The position numbers and the translations under genes are program-made. A model generated the notes under the pieces. The model saw nothing but the letters and a program-made list of their open reading frames with translations, was not told the origin of the DNA and did no database searches. A stretch of 64,000 nt of DNA from Ligilactobacillus salivarius DSM 20555 = ATCC 11741 (GTDB taxonomy: Bacteria > Bacillota > Bacilli > Lactobacillales > Lactobacillaceae): positions 62,001 to 126,000 of the forward strand of contig NZ_AYYT01000003.1 of the NCBI RefSeq assembly GCF_001435955.1, in the 5' to 3' direction. Each line of letters opens with the position of its first letter. Position 1 is the first letter of the stretch. Positions 8,666 through 16,570 of the stretch are shown here, one piece after another.

Positions 8666-8694
8666 TTGACAAAGGTTTAAATGAAAGTTATAAT
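8666..8694 (+). promoter_or_regulatory. Consensus promoter of yceD-rpmF with overlapping inverted repeat
   Basis: TTGACA (8666-8671) and TATAAT (8689-8694) match both consensus boxes exactly with a 17-base spacer. The -35 box is the right arm of a 22-base inverted repeat, TGTCAA (8650-8655) and TTGACA, which could be an operator, although a 6-base repeat may arise by chance. Confidence 0.9.
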
Positions 8695-8723
8695 CAAATT
8701 TGTTGCATTGGGAGGAATATAAC

Positions 8724-9269
8724 ATGAAATGGTCTTTAAAAGAGCTAAATCAAGCAAGTGAAGCTCCAATCCATTTTACAGAGAATTTAGATTTGAATGA
8801 AGCATTAAAATCTAGAAGATCTGATATTATAAAAGTTTCAACAGTACATGTTGATGGAATGTTTTCTGTCGACGAATTAGGAGTTTTAGGCTATATGAAG
8901 GTTAACTGTACAGTAACCTTACCTTCTAGTCGTTCATTTCAACCAGTCGATTTAGAACTTAATTTTGATGTAACAGAGCATTATTTAAGTCATTATAATC
9001 CGAATTTATCAAATTTTGAAGATACGGATGTCGTTATTGTATTAAAAGATGATATACTGAATCTTGCAGATGTTATAGAAGACAATATATTGTTACAAAT
9101 TCCTATGCAGGTTTTATCTGTAGATGAGAAACGAGATGACGCGGTTATGCCGTCTGGTAATGACTGGAGTGTCATTCGTGAGGAACAGTTGCAGAAAAAC
9201 AATCATAAGAAAGATAATATTGATCCAAGATTAGCTAAGTTAAAGAATTTCTTTGATGAAGATAAATAG
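8724..9269 (+). CDS. YceD family protein (DUF177)
   Basis: 181-residue DUF177/YceD protein. In many bacteria this gene lies directly before rpmF, as here, and the family has been linked to 23S rRNA processing or accumulation; the biochemical role is not defined. The family core VDGMFSVDELGVLGYMKVNC is present at about residues 42-65, ahead of a conserved acidic region. The ATG at 8724 lies 8 bases after GGGAGGA. Cotranscription with rpmF from the consensus promoter is likely, since no terminator lies between them. Confidence 0.9.
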   Translation: MKWSLKELNQASEAPIHFTENLDLNEALKSRRSDIIKVSTVHVDGMFSVDELGVLGYMKVNCTVTLPSSRSFQPVDLELNFDVTEHYLSHYNPNLSNFEDTDVVIVLKDDILNLADVIEDNILLQIPMQVLSVDEKRDDAVMPSGNDWSVIREEQLQKNNHKKDNIDPRLAKLKNFFDEDK

Positions 9270-9351
9270 TAATAGCTATTGCAAATTTTGTGAATAACAA
9301 GTAGAATCTTTCTTGGTAGATTTATTTATTGTTTTAAGGAGGTGTCTAATA

Positions 9352-9528
9352 ATGGCTGTACCAGCACGTAGAACATCTAAAACTCGCAAGAGATTACGTC
9401 GCACACATTACAAGTTACAAGTACCTGGTATGAGTGCTTGCCCAAATTGTGGTGAATTACGTAAAGCACATCATGTATGCCCAAGTTGTGGATACTATGG
9501 TGACAAGGAAGTTGTAAAAACTAAGTAA
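9352..9528 (+). CDS. rpmF: 50S ribosomal protein L32
   Basis: 58-residue L32 beginning [16 protein letters not shown], with an intact zinc ribbon CPNCG ... CPSCG. The true ATG at 9352 follows AAGGAGGTG at 9336-9344; longer in-frame upstream starts lack a binding site. It lies 82 bases after yceD. It is the zinc-binding form of L32, whereas the L33 in this window has lost one of its four cysteines. Confidence 0.97.
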   Translation: MAVPARRTSKTRKRLRRTHYKLQVPGMSACPNCGELRKAHHVCPSCGYYGDKEVVKTK

Positions 9529-9579
9529 TCGAAATATTAATTAAGATTAAAGGGACCATGGCCCTTTAATAACTTGGAT

Positions 9580-9611
9580 AACGCTTTTCTTTATTCAGAA
9601 AGAAAAGCGTT
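9580..9611. terminator. Hairpin terminator after rpmF
   Basis: Thirteen bases AACGCTTTTCTTT (9580-9592) pair perfectly with AAAGAAAAGCGTT (9599-9611) around a 6-base loop, followed by an A/T-rich tract. A shorter AAAGGG/CCCTTT hairpin (about 9550-9566) precedes it. Confidence 0.75.
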
Positions 9612-9630
9612 ATTTTAATATTTACTAAAT

Positions 9631-9676
9631 AAAAAGTACGATAAAATTTGAGATAATAATTTTATCGTACTTTTTT
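9631..9676. terminator. Bidirectional terminator between rpmF and plsC
   Basis: A perfect 16-base stem (9631-9646 with 9660-9675) flanked by A and T runs sits between the convergent rpmF and plsC genes and can stop transcription in both directions. Confidence 0.9.
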
Positions 9677-9686
9677 GAAAACTGGA

Positions 9687-10310
9687 TTATTTTTTTGACA
9701 CATCAATGTACTTAAAATCAGGATTAATAGATTTATCTAAACTATTGAATTGCTGTTCCATTTTTTCAATAATAATTTTCTGATTTTCATCGTTAATTTT
9801 CATTTTCCTATCTAAATAGATTGGATCTCCAAAAGCAACTGTAGTTTTTTTTCTAGTTAAAAGTCCTTTAAAGGTTAATGGCCCTTGATACACAGCAGGA
9901 ACAATAGGAACTCCTGAAAGTTTAGCAATTAAAATTACTCCACCTTTTAGTTTTTGAGAATGTCTAGTTCCAGATGGAAACATGATAAGTGATAAATCTT
10001 TCTTTTTTAACCATTTAACAGGAGTTTTAATAACTGAAGGTCCAGGATTTTCTCGATTAACAGGAAAAGCATTGGCGTGTACAAGAATGAATCGTAATAT
10101 AGGATTTTTGAATAATTCTTCTTTAGCCATAAAAGAGAATTTCTTTGGAGAAGCAGCTAATGCAAAATATAAAGGATCGAACCAAGTCCTATGTGGGCCG
10201 ACTAAAATATAATTTCCAGTTGGAAGTTTTTCTTTATTTAAATATGTAGGTTTTCCATTAACAATGTAAACTATAATACGAACTATCACACGAATGAAAG
10301 AATAAAACAT
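9687..10310 (-). CDS. plsC: 1-acyl-glycerol-3-phosphate acyltransferase family protein
   Basis: 207-residue PlsC-type acyltransferase that probably adds the second acyl chain to make phosphatidic acid at the membrane. An N-terminal hydrophobic segment (residues 1-18) precedes the HX4D motif GPHRTWFD (His40, Asp45). The second motif reads FPSGTRHS, with Ser where the common form is FPEGTR. FGDPI and the PIVPAVYQG block are also present. The protein could act on other acyl acceptors. It is a single gene, divergent from the downstream methyltransferase gene. Confidence 0.85.
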   Translation of the reverse strand: MFYSFIRVIVRIIVYIVNGKPTYLNKEKLPTGNYILVGPHRTWFDPLYFALAASPKKFSFMAKEELFKNPILRFILVHANAFPVNRENPGPSVIKTPVKWLKKKDLSLIMFPSGTRHSQKLKGGVILIAKLSGVPIVPAVYQGPLTFKGLLTRKKTTVAFGDPIYLDRKMKINDENQKIIIEKMEQQFNSLDKSINPDFKYIDVSKK

Positions 10311-10399
10311 TGAGCGACAACCTTTCTATAATTTGTTATACTACTATCATATAGTATGAAAAAAATTTTTAAGTTGCAAGTAAAAAATGAGGTTTTATA
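10311..10399. promoter_or_regulatory. Divergent promoter region with inverted repeat
   Basis: This 89-base gap must carry promoters for both plsC (-) and the methyltransferase pair (+). It is strongly A/T-rich and holds an ATACTA/TAGTAT inverted repeat of about 20 bases near 10337-10357. Exact promoter boxes cannot be assigned with confidence. Confidence 0.4.
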
Positions 10400-11158
10400 A
10401 TGCATGAGGATATATTACTATCTAATGAACGAATTGATCAATTGTATTCATCAAAGATAAAAATTATTCAAAGTAGCGAAGTTTTTTCTTTTTCAATAGA
10501 TGCTGTTTTATTGGCTGACTTTGCAGACTCATTGAAGAAAAAGAATTCTAAGATAGTGGATCTATGTGCAGGAAATGGTGCAGTAGGTCTTTTTTTGAGT
10601 CAGAAAGTGAATGGAAAAATAATCCAAGTAGAGATTCAAAAAAGATTAGCTGATATGGCTAGAAGAAGTATATTACTGAATAATTTAGAAGATAAAATCA
10701 CAATCTTAAATGAGGATTTAAATAATTTACAAGGTTTGATATCAAAAGATTCGGTTGATATGGTGGTATGTAATCCTCCGTATTTCGCTAATTTGGAAAC
10801 AAGTAAAAAAAATCCTAATCAGTACTATGCTATTGCAAGACATGAAATTAAGGTAACTCTAGAACAAGTCATAGAAGTTACAAGTGGACTTTTGAAATTT
10901 GGTGGGAAGGCTAATTTTGTATATAGACCTGATAGGCTACTTGAAATGTTAGATTTAATGAGAAAACACAATATTGCTCCAAAAAAAATTCAATTAGTAT
11001 ATCCAAAAAAAGATAAGGAAGCTAATATTGTATTAGTTCAAGGTATAAAAGCAGGAAAAGATGGTGGGATTCGTTACCTTCCACCTATAATTGTGTCTGA
11101 AGATAATGGAAAATATACTAATGTTATAGAGGAACTTTTATATGGTAAAGGAAAATAG
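10400..11158 (+). CDS. TrmN6/YabB-type tRNA adenine N6-methyltransferase
   Basis: 252-residue N6-adenine methyltransferase with SAM motif [13 protein letters not shown] and the catalytic NPPY motif in [11 protein letters not shown]. It resembles B. subtilis YabB and E. coli TrmN6, which methylates A37 of tRNA1(Val); the exact target here is inferred. The N-terminal segment [18 protein letters not shown] is typical of the family. It overlaps the following GIY-YIG gene by 17 bases, an arrangement conserved as yabB-yazA. Confidence 0.87.
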   Translation: MHEDILLSNERIDQLYSSKIKIIQSSEVFSFSIDAVLLADFADSLKKKNSKIVDLCAGNGAVGLFLSQKVNGKIIQVEIQKRLADMARRSILLNNLEDKITILNEDLNNLQGLISKDSVDMVVCNPPYFANLETSKKNPNQYYAIARHEIKVTLEQVIEVTSGLLKFGGKANFVYRPDRLLEMLDLMRKHNIAPKKIQLVYPKKDKEANIVLVQGIKAGKDGGIRYLPPIIVSEDNGKYTNVIEELLYGKGK

Positions 11159-11429
11159 CTATTATTTCTATGTATTATTGTGTGCAGACAATACTTTATA
11201 TGGAGGATTTACGACTGATTTAATTAGGAGATTAAATCAACATAATGATGGAGTAGGTGCTAAATACACAAGATTAAAAAAACGTAGACCAGTTGAAATG
11301 ATTTATCATGAAAAATTTAGTTCTAAAAGTATGGCTTTAAAAAAAGAATATGCATTTAAGCATCAATCTAGAGAAAAGAAAAATAAATATTTAGTTGAAC
11401 ATGGTGTAGATAGAAATTTAATTGAATGA
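11142..11429 (+). CDS. GIY-YIG nuclease family protein (YazA-like)
   Basis: 95-residue single-domain protein of the GIY-YIG superfamily. The GIY and YIG elements appear as [19 protein letters not shown], followed by conserved Arg ([10 protein letters not shown]), and Glu in KKEYAFK. Members are structurally nucleases, but the natural substrate of this YazA/UPF0213 group is unknown. Overlap with the upstream methyltransferase gene implies coupled translation. Confidence 0.9.
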   Translation: MVKENSYYFYVLLCADNTLYGGFTTDLIRRLNQHNDGVGAKYTRLKKRRPVEMIYHEKFSSKSMALKKEYAFKHQSREKKNKYLVEHGVDRNLIE

Positions 11430-11441
11430 TTAATAAAATCA

Positions 11442-11470
11442 TTGCAATTCATACAATAATAAAGTATAAT
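11442..11470 (+). promoter_or_regulatory. Promoter of rpsB
   Basis: TTGCAA (11442-11447) and TATAAT (11465-11470) are separated by 17 bases, about 123 bases before rpsB. Confidence 0.8.
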
Positions 11471-11476
11471 CTTTTA

Positions 11477-11560
11477 AGTGTGTAAGACACAATTCACACT
11501 GCATGCGATAGTTAAAAAGTTGCTCGTCAGAGTTTTTTAACAATTGAACATGTGGGAGGA
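11477..11560 (+). promoter_or_regulatory. Structured rpsB leader
   Basis: The transcript leader begins with an AGTGTG/CACACT hairpin (11477-11482 with 11495-11500) and a second stem, GTTAAAAA (from 11511) with TTTTTTAAC (ending about 11542). S2 represses its own mRNA in several bacteria through leader structure; that role here is inferred from position and folding potential only. Confidence 0.55.
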
Positions 11561-11592
11561 TAAAAAAACAAATTATTTGGAGGTAAATTGTA

Positions 11593-12390
11593 ATGGCAGT
11601 TATTACCATGAAACAATTACTAGAAGCTGGTGTACATTTTGGTCACCAAACACGTCGTTGGAACCCTAAGATGAAGAAGTATATCTTTACAGAACGTAAC
11701 GGTATCTACATCATTGACTTACAAAAAACAGTTAAGTTAATTGATGATGCATATGACTTCATTAAAGATGCTGCAAGTGATGACGGCGTAGTATTATTTG
11801 TTGGTACAAAGAAGCAAGCACAAGAAGCTATCGAAGAAGAAGCAAAGCGTGCAGGTCAATACTATGTTAACCATCGTTGGTTAGGTGGTACTTTGACTAA
11901 CTGGAATACAATTCAAAAGCGTATTAAGAAGTTAAAAGAAATCAAAGCAATGGCTGAAGATGGTACTTTTGATCGCTTACCTAAGAAGGAAGTTGCTTTG
12001 TTAATTAAACAAAGAGATCGTTTAGAAAAATTCCTTGGTGGTATTGAAGATATGCCACGTATTCCTGATGTATTGTTCATCGTTGATCCTCGTAAAGAAC
12101 GTATCGCTGTTAAGGAAGCTCAAAAGTTGAACATTCCTATTGTTGCTATGGTTGATACAAACGCTGATCCTGATGAAATTGATGTTAAGATTCCATCAAA
12201 CGATGATGCAATTCGTGCAGTTCGTTTAATCACTTCTAAGATGGCAGATGCTATCATTGAAGGTCGTCAAGGTGAAGATGATGCACCTGTTACTGAAGAT
12301 ACATTTGAAAATACAGATGATCAAGTTGATTCAATCGAAGATATCGTTGAAGCTGTAGAAGGCGACAATGATAGCACAGATGCTGAATAG
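11593..12390 (+). CDS. rpsB: 30S ribosomal protein S2
   Basis: 265-residue S2 with the family start [26 protein letters not shown], the GTLTNWNTI segment and the [12 protein letters not shown] and NADPDEID blocks. The C-terminus is an acidic tail (about residues 229-265) common in lactobacilli. The TTGGAGG site lies before the ATG. It is followed by tsf after a terminator-like hairpin. In many Lactobacillaceae pyrH-frr come next; here they lie about 37 kb away. Confidence 0.98.
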   Translation: MAVITMKQLLEAGVHFGHQTRRWNPKMKKYIFTERNGIYIIDLQKTVKLIDDAYDFIKDAASDDGVVLFVGTKKQAQEAIEEEAKRAGQYYVNHRWLGGTLTNWNTIQKRIKKLKEIKAMAEDGTFDRLPKKEVALLIKQRDRLEKFLGGIEDMPRIPDVLFIVDPRKERIAVKEAQKLNIPIVAMVDTNADPDEIDVKIPSNDDAIRAVRLITSKMADAIIEGRQGEDDAPVTEDTFENTDDQVDSIEDIVEAVEGDNDSTDAE

Positions 12391-12403
12391 TTAGTTAACT
12401 TAG

Positions 12404-12452
12404 GCTGTCTCGAATTTGTGGGCAAATAGCCTCAGTTTGAGACAGCTTTTTT
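12404..12452 (+). terminator. Terminator/attenuator between rpsB and tsf
   Basis: GCTGTCTC (12404-12411) pairs with GAGACAGC (12439-12446), with a small GGC/GCC helix in the loop, followed by six T. It sits in the 93-base rpsB-tsf gap and probably lowers tsf transcription by partial termination. Confidence 0.88.
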
Positions 12453-12483
12453 AGTAATTTTAATTTTAAGGAGGCCAATTAAG

Positions 12484-13359
12484 ATGGCAAAGATTTCTGC
12501 TGCTCAAGTAAAAGAGTTACGTGATAAAACAGGCGTTGGTATGATGGACGCTAAAAAAGCTTTAGTTGCTGTAGAAGGTGACATGGAAAAAGCTATTGAT
12601 TTCTTACGTGAAAAAGGTATGGCAAAAGCTGCTAAGAAGAGTGATCGTGTTGCTGCTGAAGGTTTAGCAAACGTTGCTGTAAATGGTAATAAGGCTGTTA
12701 TTGTTGAAGTTAACGCTGAAACAGACTTTGTTGCACAAAATGATCAATTTAAAGCATTAGTAAAGCATATTGCAGACGTTATTGCTGAAAACACACCTGC
12801 TGATGTAGAAGCTGCTTTACAATTAAAGACAGATAAAGGTACTCTTAACGATGAATTAATTGAAGCTACACAAGTTATTGGTGAAAAGATTAGTTTACGT
12901 CGCTTTGAAGTTGTTGAAAAGGCAGACGCTGACAACTTTGGTGCATACTTACACGATGGTGGACGTATTGCTGTATTGTCAGTAGTAGAAGGTGCTGATG
13001 AAGCTACAGCTAAGGATGTTGCTATGCACGTTGCTGCTATTAATCCTAAGTATGTAAACCGTGATGAAGTTCCAGAAGCTGAAGTTGCACATGAAAAGGA
13101 AGTTCTTACAGAAGAAGCTAAGAATGAAGGTAAGCCAGAAAAAATCATTGAAAAAATGGTTGCTGGTCGCTTGAACAAGTTCTTTGCAGAAGTTGCATTG
13201 GATGATCAAGACTTTGTTAAGGATCCTGATTTAACAGTTGCAAAATATGTTGCTTCTAAGAATGGTAAGGTAAAATCTTTTGTTCGTTATGAAGTTGGCG
13301 AAGGTATCGAAAAGAAAGAAGAAAACTTTGCTGAAGAAGTAATGTCTCAAATTAAATAA
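12484..13359 (+). CDS. tsf: Elongation factor Ts
   Basis: Nucleotide exchange factor for EF-Tu. The 291-residue protein has the N-terminal UBA-like domain ([22 protein letters not shown]) and the EF-Tu-contacting TDFVAQND motif, then the two subdomains of the core. AAGGAGG lies 8 bases before the ATG. No separate promoter is obvious after the upstream hairpin, so expression probably depends on read-through from rpsB. A terminator follows. Confidence 0.98.
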   Translation: MAKISAAQVKELRDKTGVGMMDAKKALVAVEGDMEKAIDFLREKGMAKAAKKSDRVAAEGLANVAVNGNKAVIVEVNAETDFVAQNDQFKALVKHIADVIAENTPADVEAALQLKTDKGTLNDELIEATQVIGEKISLRRFEVVEKADADNFGAYLHDGGRIAVLSVVEGADEATAKDVAMHVAAINPKYVNRDEVPEAEVAHEKEVLTEEAKNEGKPEKIIEKMVAGRLNKFFAEVALDDQDFVKDPDLTVAKYVASKNGKVKSFVRYEVGEGIEKKEENFAEEVMSQIK

Positions 13360-13371
13360 TATTTAATTTAG

Positions 13372-13414
13372 TTGCTGTAAATGTTGGTTTATCAACGTTT
13401 ATGGCAATTTTTTT
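13372..13414 (+). terminator. Terminator after tsf
   Basis: TTGCTGTAAATGTTG (13372-13386) pairs, with two G-T or mismatched positions, to CAACGTTTATGGCAA (13393-13407), followed by seven T. Confidence 0.85.
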
Positions 13415-13503
13415 ATACTTTTATATAGTATTAATAAGTTTATGTCGATTGTCGTATAGGAAATACTACTTAGTTAATGTTAAATAAAATAATAATTCAG
13501 CAC

Positions 13504-13599
13504 TTGTAAAAGAATAATATTATGTTATAATCAAATTTTGTATAAATATAGTGATCAATTTTAAAATTAAGATTCTTTATAGCTAATGTATGGTATAAT
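13504..13599 (+). promoter_or_regulatory. Two candidate promoters before the 106-residue hypothetical gene
   Basis: The 286-base gap after tsf holds the tsf terminator and then two promoter-like sites. The first has TTGTAA (13504-13509) and an extended TATAAT (13526-13531) 16 bases apart. The second is an extended -10, TGGTATAAT (13591-13599). Nothing else is recognised in the gap. Confidence 0.55.
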
Positions 13600-13645
13600 T
13601 ACATGTGAAAGAATTTTGTAGGAAATTGTCAAAGGAGGGTTGGAC

Positions 13646-13966
13646 ATGCTGAGGAAAACAAAGAATTTTTTGAAGGCCAATGGAGTTTACTATGAAAAAG
13701 AACACGTTAATCCACTAATGGTTCCTGAGAGAGTTTATGTATTAAAATTTGGAATCGATGAAAAAACAATGAATAATCGCTTTATCGTCGAATATACGTA
13801 TACATGGACTGGAAGAATTAAGATTAATAAGATTTCCTTACGTTTACATGGACAGCAACATCCGCGTGAATTCAGAAATGAGGCACAGTTGTTACAATAT
13901 TTAAAGAAACATTCTAAGAGATATGTAAAAGGTAAAGAAATATCAAATAAAAAACGTAGTAAATAG
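13646..13966 (+). CDS. Hypothetical basic protein, 106 residues
   Basis: I do not recognise the family. The product is strongly basic, with no signal peptide or membrane segment. A central segment (about residues 28-65) looks like alternating beta strands (VYVLKFGI, RFIVEYTYTW, IKINKISLRL), and the C-terminus is a Lys/Arg-rich tail (KKHSKRYVKGKEISNKKRSK), which would suit nucleic-acid binding. The ATG at 13646 lies 6 bases after AAAGGAGGGT, so translation is well supported. It is a single gene with its own promoters and a shared terminator. Confidence 0.7.
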   Translation: MLRKTKNFLKANGVYYEKEHVNPLMVPERVYVLKFGIDEKTMNNRFIVEYTYTWTGRIKINKISLRLHGQQHPREFRNEAQLLQYLKKHSKRYVKGKEISNKKRSK

Positions 13967-13986
13967 TAAATGAACAATAATTAAAT

Positions 13987-14030
13987 AAAAATCCGTTCAA
14001 GAACTTGTTAAAATTCTTGAACGGATTTTT
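13987..14030. terminator. Bidirectional terminator
   Basis: A perfect 17-base stem (13987-14003 with 14014-14030) with A and T runs at its ends separates the hypothetical + strand gene from the convergent deoxynucleoside kinase gene. Confidence 0.92.
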
Positions 14031-14752
14031 TAATTTTCAGTATATAGTTTTAAATGTTCATCTCTAGATATTTTTCCCATGTCTAAAAGAGTATCAGCAA
14101 TAGTATTGAGAACAAATTGACGATCTGATTTATTTTCTACAAAATCGTATTTATCGCCGTCTATTACTAGTAATGGGGATTTATCATAAGTACGTTCCCA
14201 TTCGTCGTAGAATTCTAATAATCGTTTATAGTAATCTACTAAAGAAGGATCATTTGTAACCTGTTCATATTCACGTCCTCGTTTTTCAATACGCTTGATC
14301 ATTGTAGGATAAGAAACTTTAATTAGAATCATCAAGTCTTTATGATTTTTAGGGGTTGCTAATTTAATTTCATCTAGCATATTTTTTAATAATTCTTGAT
14401 AAATTTGATACTCTATTTGGGTTGCATTACCTAATTCTGTATTCATTCTCATGAACATAGCATCTTCATAAATAGATCTATCTAATATATTGTTATCCCC
14501 ACGCATAGCTTCTTTTATCATTTTGAAACGACGATTTAAGAAGAAAGTTTGTAAAAGGTAAGTATAAGGATTGGTTACATCGGTAGCGCCAGCAGCTCTT
14601 TTTTTTGCTGCCAATTCATTTCCTTTATAAAATAGTGGTAAAACAGGATTATCAGTAACTGGTTCAAAGAAAGGTGTAGTATTTAATTCTTGAGATAATA
14701 ATTTTGTTAAACTAGACTTTCCAGAACCAATAATTCCAGCTAAAGTTATCAA
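14030..14752 (-). CDS. Deoxynucleoside kinase (dGK/dAK type)
   Basis: Phosphorylates deoxyadenosine or deoxyguanosine for salvage. The 240-residue protein has a P-loop GIIGSGKSS, the FEPVTDNP segment and the DRSIYED motif that positions the sugar, followed by a lid-region arginine segment (KRIEKRGREYEQ). Some lactobacilli carry two such genes in tandem with different specificity; only one is present here, so the substrate cannot be settled. TTACTTT and GGAGGAA upstream on the minus strand provide a plausible binding site. Confidence 0.88.
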   Translation of the reverse strand: MITLAGIIGSGKSSLTKLLSQELNTTPFFEPVTDNPVLPLFYKGNELAAKKRAAGATDVTNPYTYLLQTFFLNRRFKMIKEAMRGDNNILDRSIYEDAMFMRMNTELGNATQIEYQIYQELLKNMLDEIKLATPKNHKDLMILIKVSYPTMIKRIEKRGREYEQVTNDPSLVDYYKRLLEFYDEWERTYDKSPLLVIDGDKYDFVENKSDRQFVLNTIADTLLDMGKISRDEHLKLYTEN

Positions 14753-14887
14753 AAGTAATTCCTCCGTTAAAATAAACTTACATTTAATTTTACCTTAAGT
14801 AAAGCAATAATTCCAAAATATTATTATTTAATGATAAAGTTCGTGTTTTTGTGATATAAGGGTGTTTTTTATCACGTATTTAAAAAT

Positions 14888-14901
14888 AAAATTCGAATTT
14901 T
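14888..14901. promoter_or_regulatory. PurBox-like palindrome upstream of purE
   Basis: AAAATTCGAATTTT is a perfect 14-base palindrome just before the purE -35 box. It and AAAGTTCGTG (14836-14845) share the TTCG/CGAA core of PurR boxes, but neither matches the published consensus fully. A GTGAT/ATCAC inverted repeat lies between them (14851-14875). Confidence 0.35.
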
Positions 14902-14904
14902 ACT

Positions 14905-14933
14905 TTGACATCTAAGGCGCATTTTGCTATTCT
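14905..14933 (+). promoter_or_regulatory. Promoter of purEKB
   Basis: TTGACA (14905-14910) and TATTCT (14928-14933) are 17 bases apart. The predicted transcript would start near 14940, leaving a leader of only about 17 bases before the purE start. Confidence 0.6.
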
Positions 14934-14956
14934 ATGTTTGTCTAGGAGGGATAATT

Positions 14957-15445
14957 TTGAAAAGAGAAGTAGCAATTGTAATGGGTAGTATTTCTGATTG
15001 GGATACTATGAAAGAGGCAGCTGAAATTTTAGAAAATTTTGGAGTAAACTATGATAAAAAAGTTATTTCAGCTCATAGAATGCCAAAAGAAATGTTCGTC
15101 TTTTCTGAAACTGCAAAGGATAAAGGGTTAAAAGTAATTATAGCTGGAGCTGGTGGTGCTGCACATCTTCCGGGAATGGTAGCAGCTAACACTATACTAC
15201 CGGTTATTGGAGTCCCAGTTAAATCTCGTGCATTAAATGGAATGGATTCATTATTGTCGATTGTACAAATGCCAGCTGGAATTCCGGTAGCTACTACAGC
15301 AATTGGTGCTTCAGGTGCTAAGAATGCAGCATTATTGGCGTTGCAAATTTTGGGAATTAATGATGAAGAAATAGCTGAAAAATTAGTTTTATTTAGAAAA
15401 AAACAGCATGATGATGCAGAAAAGAGCGGTGAGCAACTTGGATAG
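14957..15445 (+). CDS. purE: N5-carboxyaminoimidazole ribonucleotide mutase
   Basis: Moves the carboxyl group of N5-CAIR to give CAIR in purine synthesis. The 162-residue class I PurE has [14 protein letters not shown], the SAHRMP loop and the [11 protein letters not shown] substrate-binding motif. A TTG start at 14957 is chosen because GGAGGG lies 7 bases upstream; an in-frame ATG at 14924 sits within the promoter. The 3' end overlaps the start of purK, with which it works in sequence. Confidence 0.95.
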   Translation: MKREVAIVMGSISDWDTMKEAAEILENFGVNYDKKVISAHRMPKEMFVFSETAKDKGLKVIIAGAGGAAHLPGMVAANTILPVIGVPVKSRALNGMDSLLSIVQMPAGIPVATTAIGASGAKNAALLALQILGINDEEIAEKLVLFRKKQHDDAEKSGEQLG

Positions 15446-16559
15446 TATGATAATGCAAGGAAAAACAATTGGAATTATCGGTGGAGGACAGTTAGGGCAA
15501 ATGTTGTCATTTTCTGCAAAAAAAGCTGGAATGAGAGTTATAATCTTGGATCCTAATCCAGATTGCTCAGCGGGACAAGTTTCAGATGAACAGATTGTAG
15601 CACCTTATGATGATATAGACGCAATAGAGGAACTAGCTGATAAGGCCGATGTATTAACCTATGAATTTGAAAATGTTGATCTTAACGCATTAGAGAATGT
15701 TAGTAGCAAAGTAGAAATCCCTCAAGGTACGGAATTATTAAGAATTACTAAAGATAGAATAAGAGAAAAAACTTTTTTGCAAAAAAGTGGGTTAAAAGTA
15801 GCCCCATTTGCTGAGATAAATAAATTTTCAGATTTAGAAAAAGAGATAAATGAAATAGGTTATCCAGCAATCTTAAAAACATGCGAAGGAGGGTATGATG
15901 GTAAGGGACAATTAGTTCTCAATTCAGAAAAAGATTTAGTTGAAGCTGATGAAATTATAAAGTTAGGACAATGCATTTTAGAAGGAAAAATAAATTTTCA
16001 AATGGAATGTTCGGTAATGGTAGGAAGAAACCTTAGAGGTGAGATTACTGTATTTCCAGTAAGCGAAAATATCCATCGTAACCAGATATTACATGAAAGT
16101 ATTGTACCAGCTAGAATTTCAAGTGAATTACAAGAAAAAGCAAAAGAAACAGCTGTAAAAGTAGCTGAAAGTTTGAATTTGTGTGGAATCTTAGGAATTG
16201 AAATGTTTATAGGCGAGGATAATGAGATTTACATAAATGAATTAGCACCTAGACCACATAATTCGGGACATTACTCAATAGAAGCATGTAATTTTTCACA
16301 GTTTGATATTCATAATAGAGCTATATGTAATTGGCCATTACCTAAAATTGAGCTATTAAAGCCAGTAGTGATGGTGAATGTTTTAGGACAACATGTTGAG
16401 AAAACACAAGAATTGATATCAAAAAAACCTACATGGCAATTCCATGATTACGGTAAAGGTGAAATTCGTGTTGATAGAAAAATGGGACATGTTACAATAT
16501 TAACAGATGATATAAATAAAACACTTGATGAGATTGTATCAACTCATGTATGGGATTAA
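15438..16559 (+). CDS. purK: 5-(carboxyamino)imidazole ribonucleotide synthase
   Basis: ATP-grasp enzyme that carboxylates AIR with bicarbonate to N5-CAIR, the substrate of PurE. It has the N-terminal [12 protein letters not shown] nucleotide-binding loop, the ATP-grasp segment [14 protein letters not shown] and the [13 protein letters not shown] motif. About 373 residues. The start is uncertain: TTG at 15438 (after GGTGAG), GTG at 15429 and ATG at 15447 are all in frame; all overlap or adjoin the end of purE. Confidence 0.93.
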   Translation: MDSMIMQGKTIGIIGGGQLGQMLSFSAKKAGMRVIILDPNPDCSAGQVSDEQIVAPYDDIDAIEELADKADVLTYEFENVDLNALENVSSKVEIPQGTELLRITKDRIREKTFLQKSGLKVAPFAEINKFSDLEKEINEIGYPAILKTCEGGYDGKGQLVLNSEKDLVEADEIIKLGQCILEGKINFQMECSVMVGRNLRGEITVFPVSENIHRNQILHESIVPARISSELQEKAKETAVKVAESLNLCGILGIEMFIGEDNEIYINELAPRPHNSGHYSIEACNFSQFDIHNRAICNWPLPKIELLKPVVMVNVLGQHVEKTQELISKKPTWQFHDYGKGEIRVDRKMGHVTILTDDINKTLDEIVSTHVWD

Positions 16560-16570
16560 AGGAGAGTAAA

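Noticed and set aside
12744-13209. Two antisense frames of 144 and 76 codons inside tsf
   Set aside because: Low-complexity Ser/Ala/Thr and hydrophobic sequences that mirror tsf codon use; no binding site.
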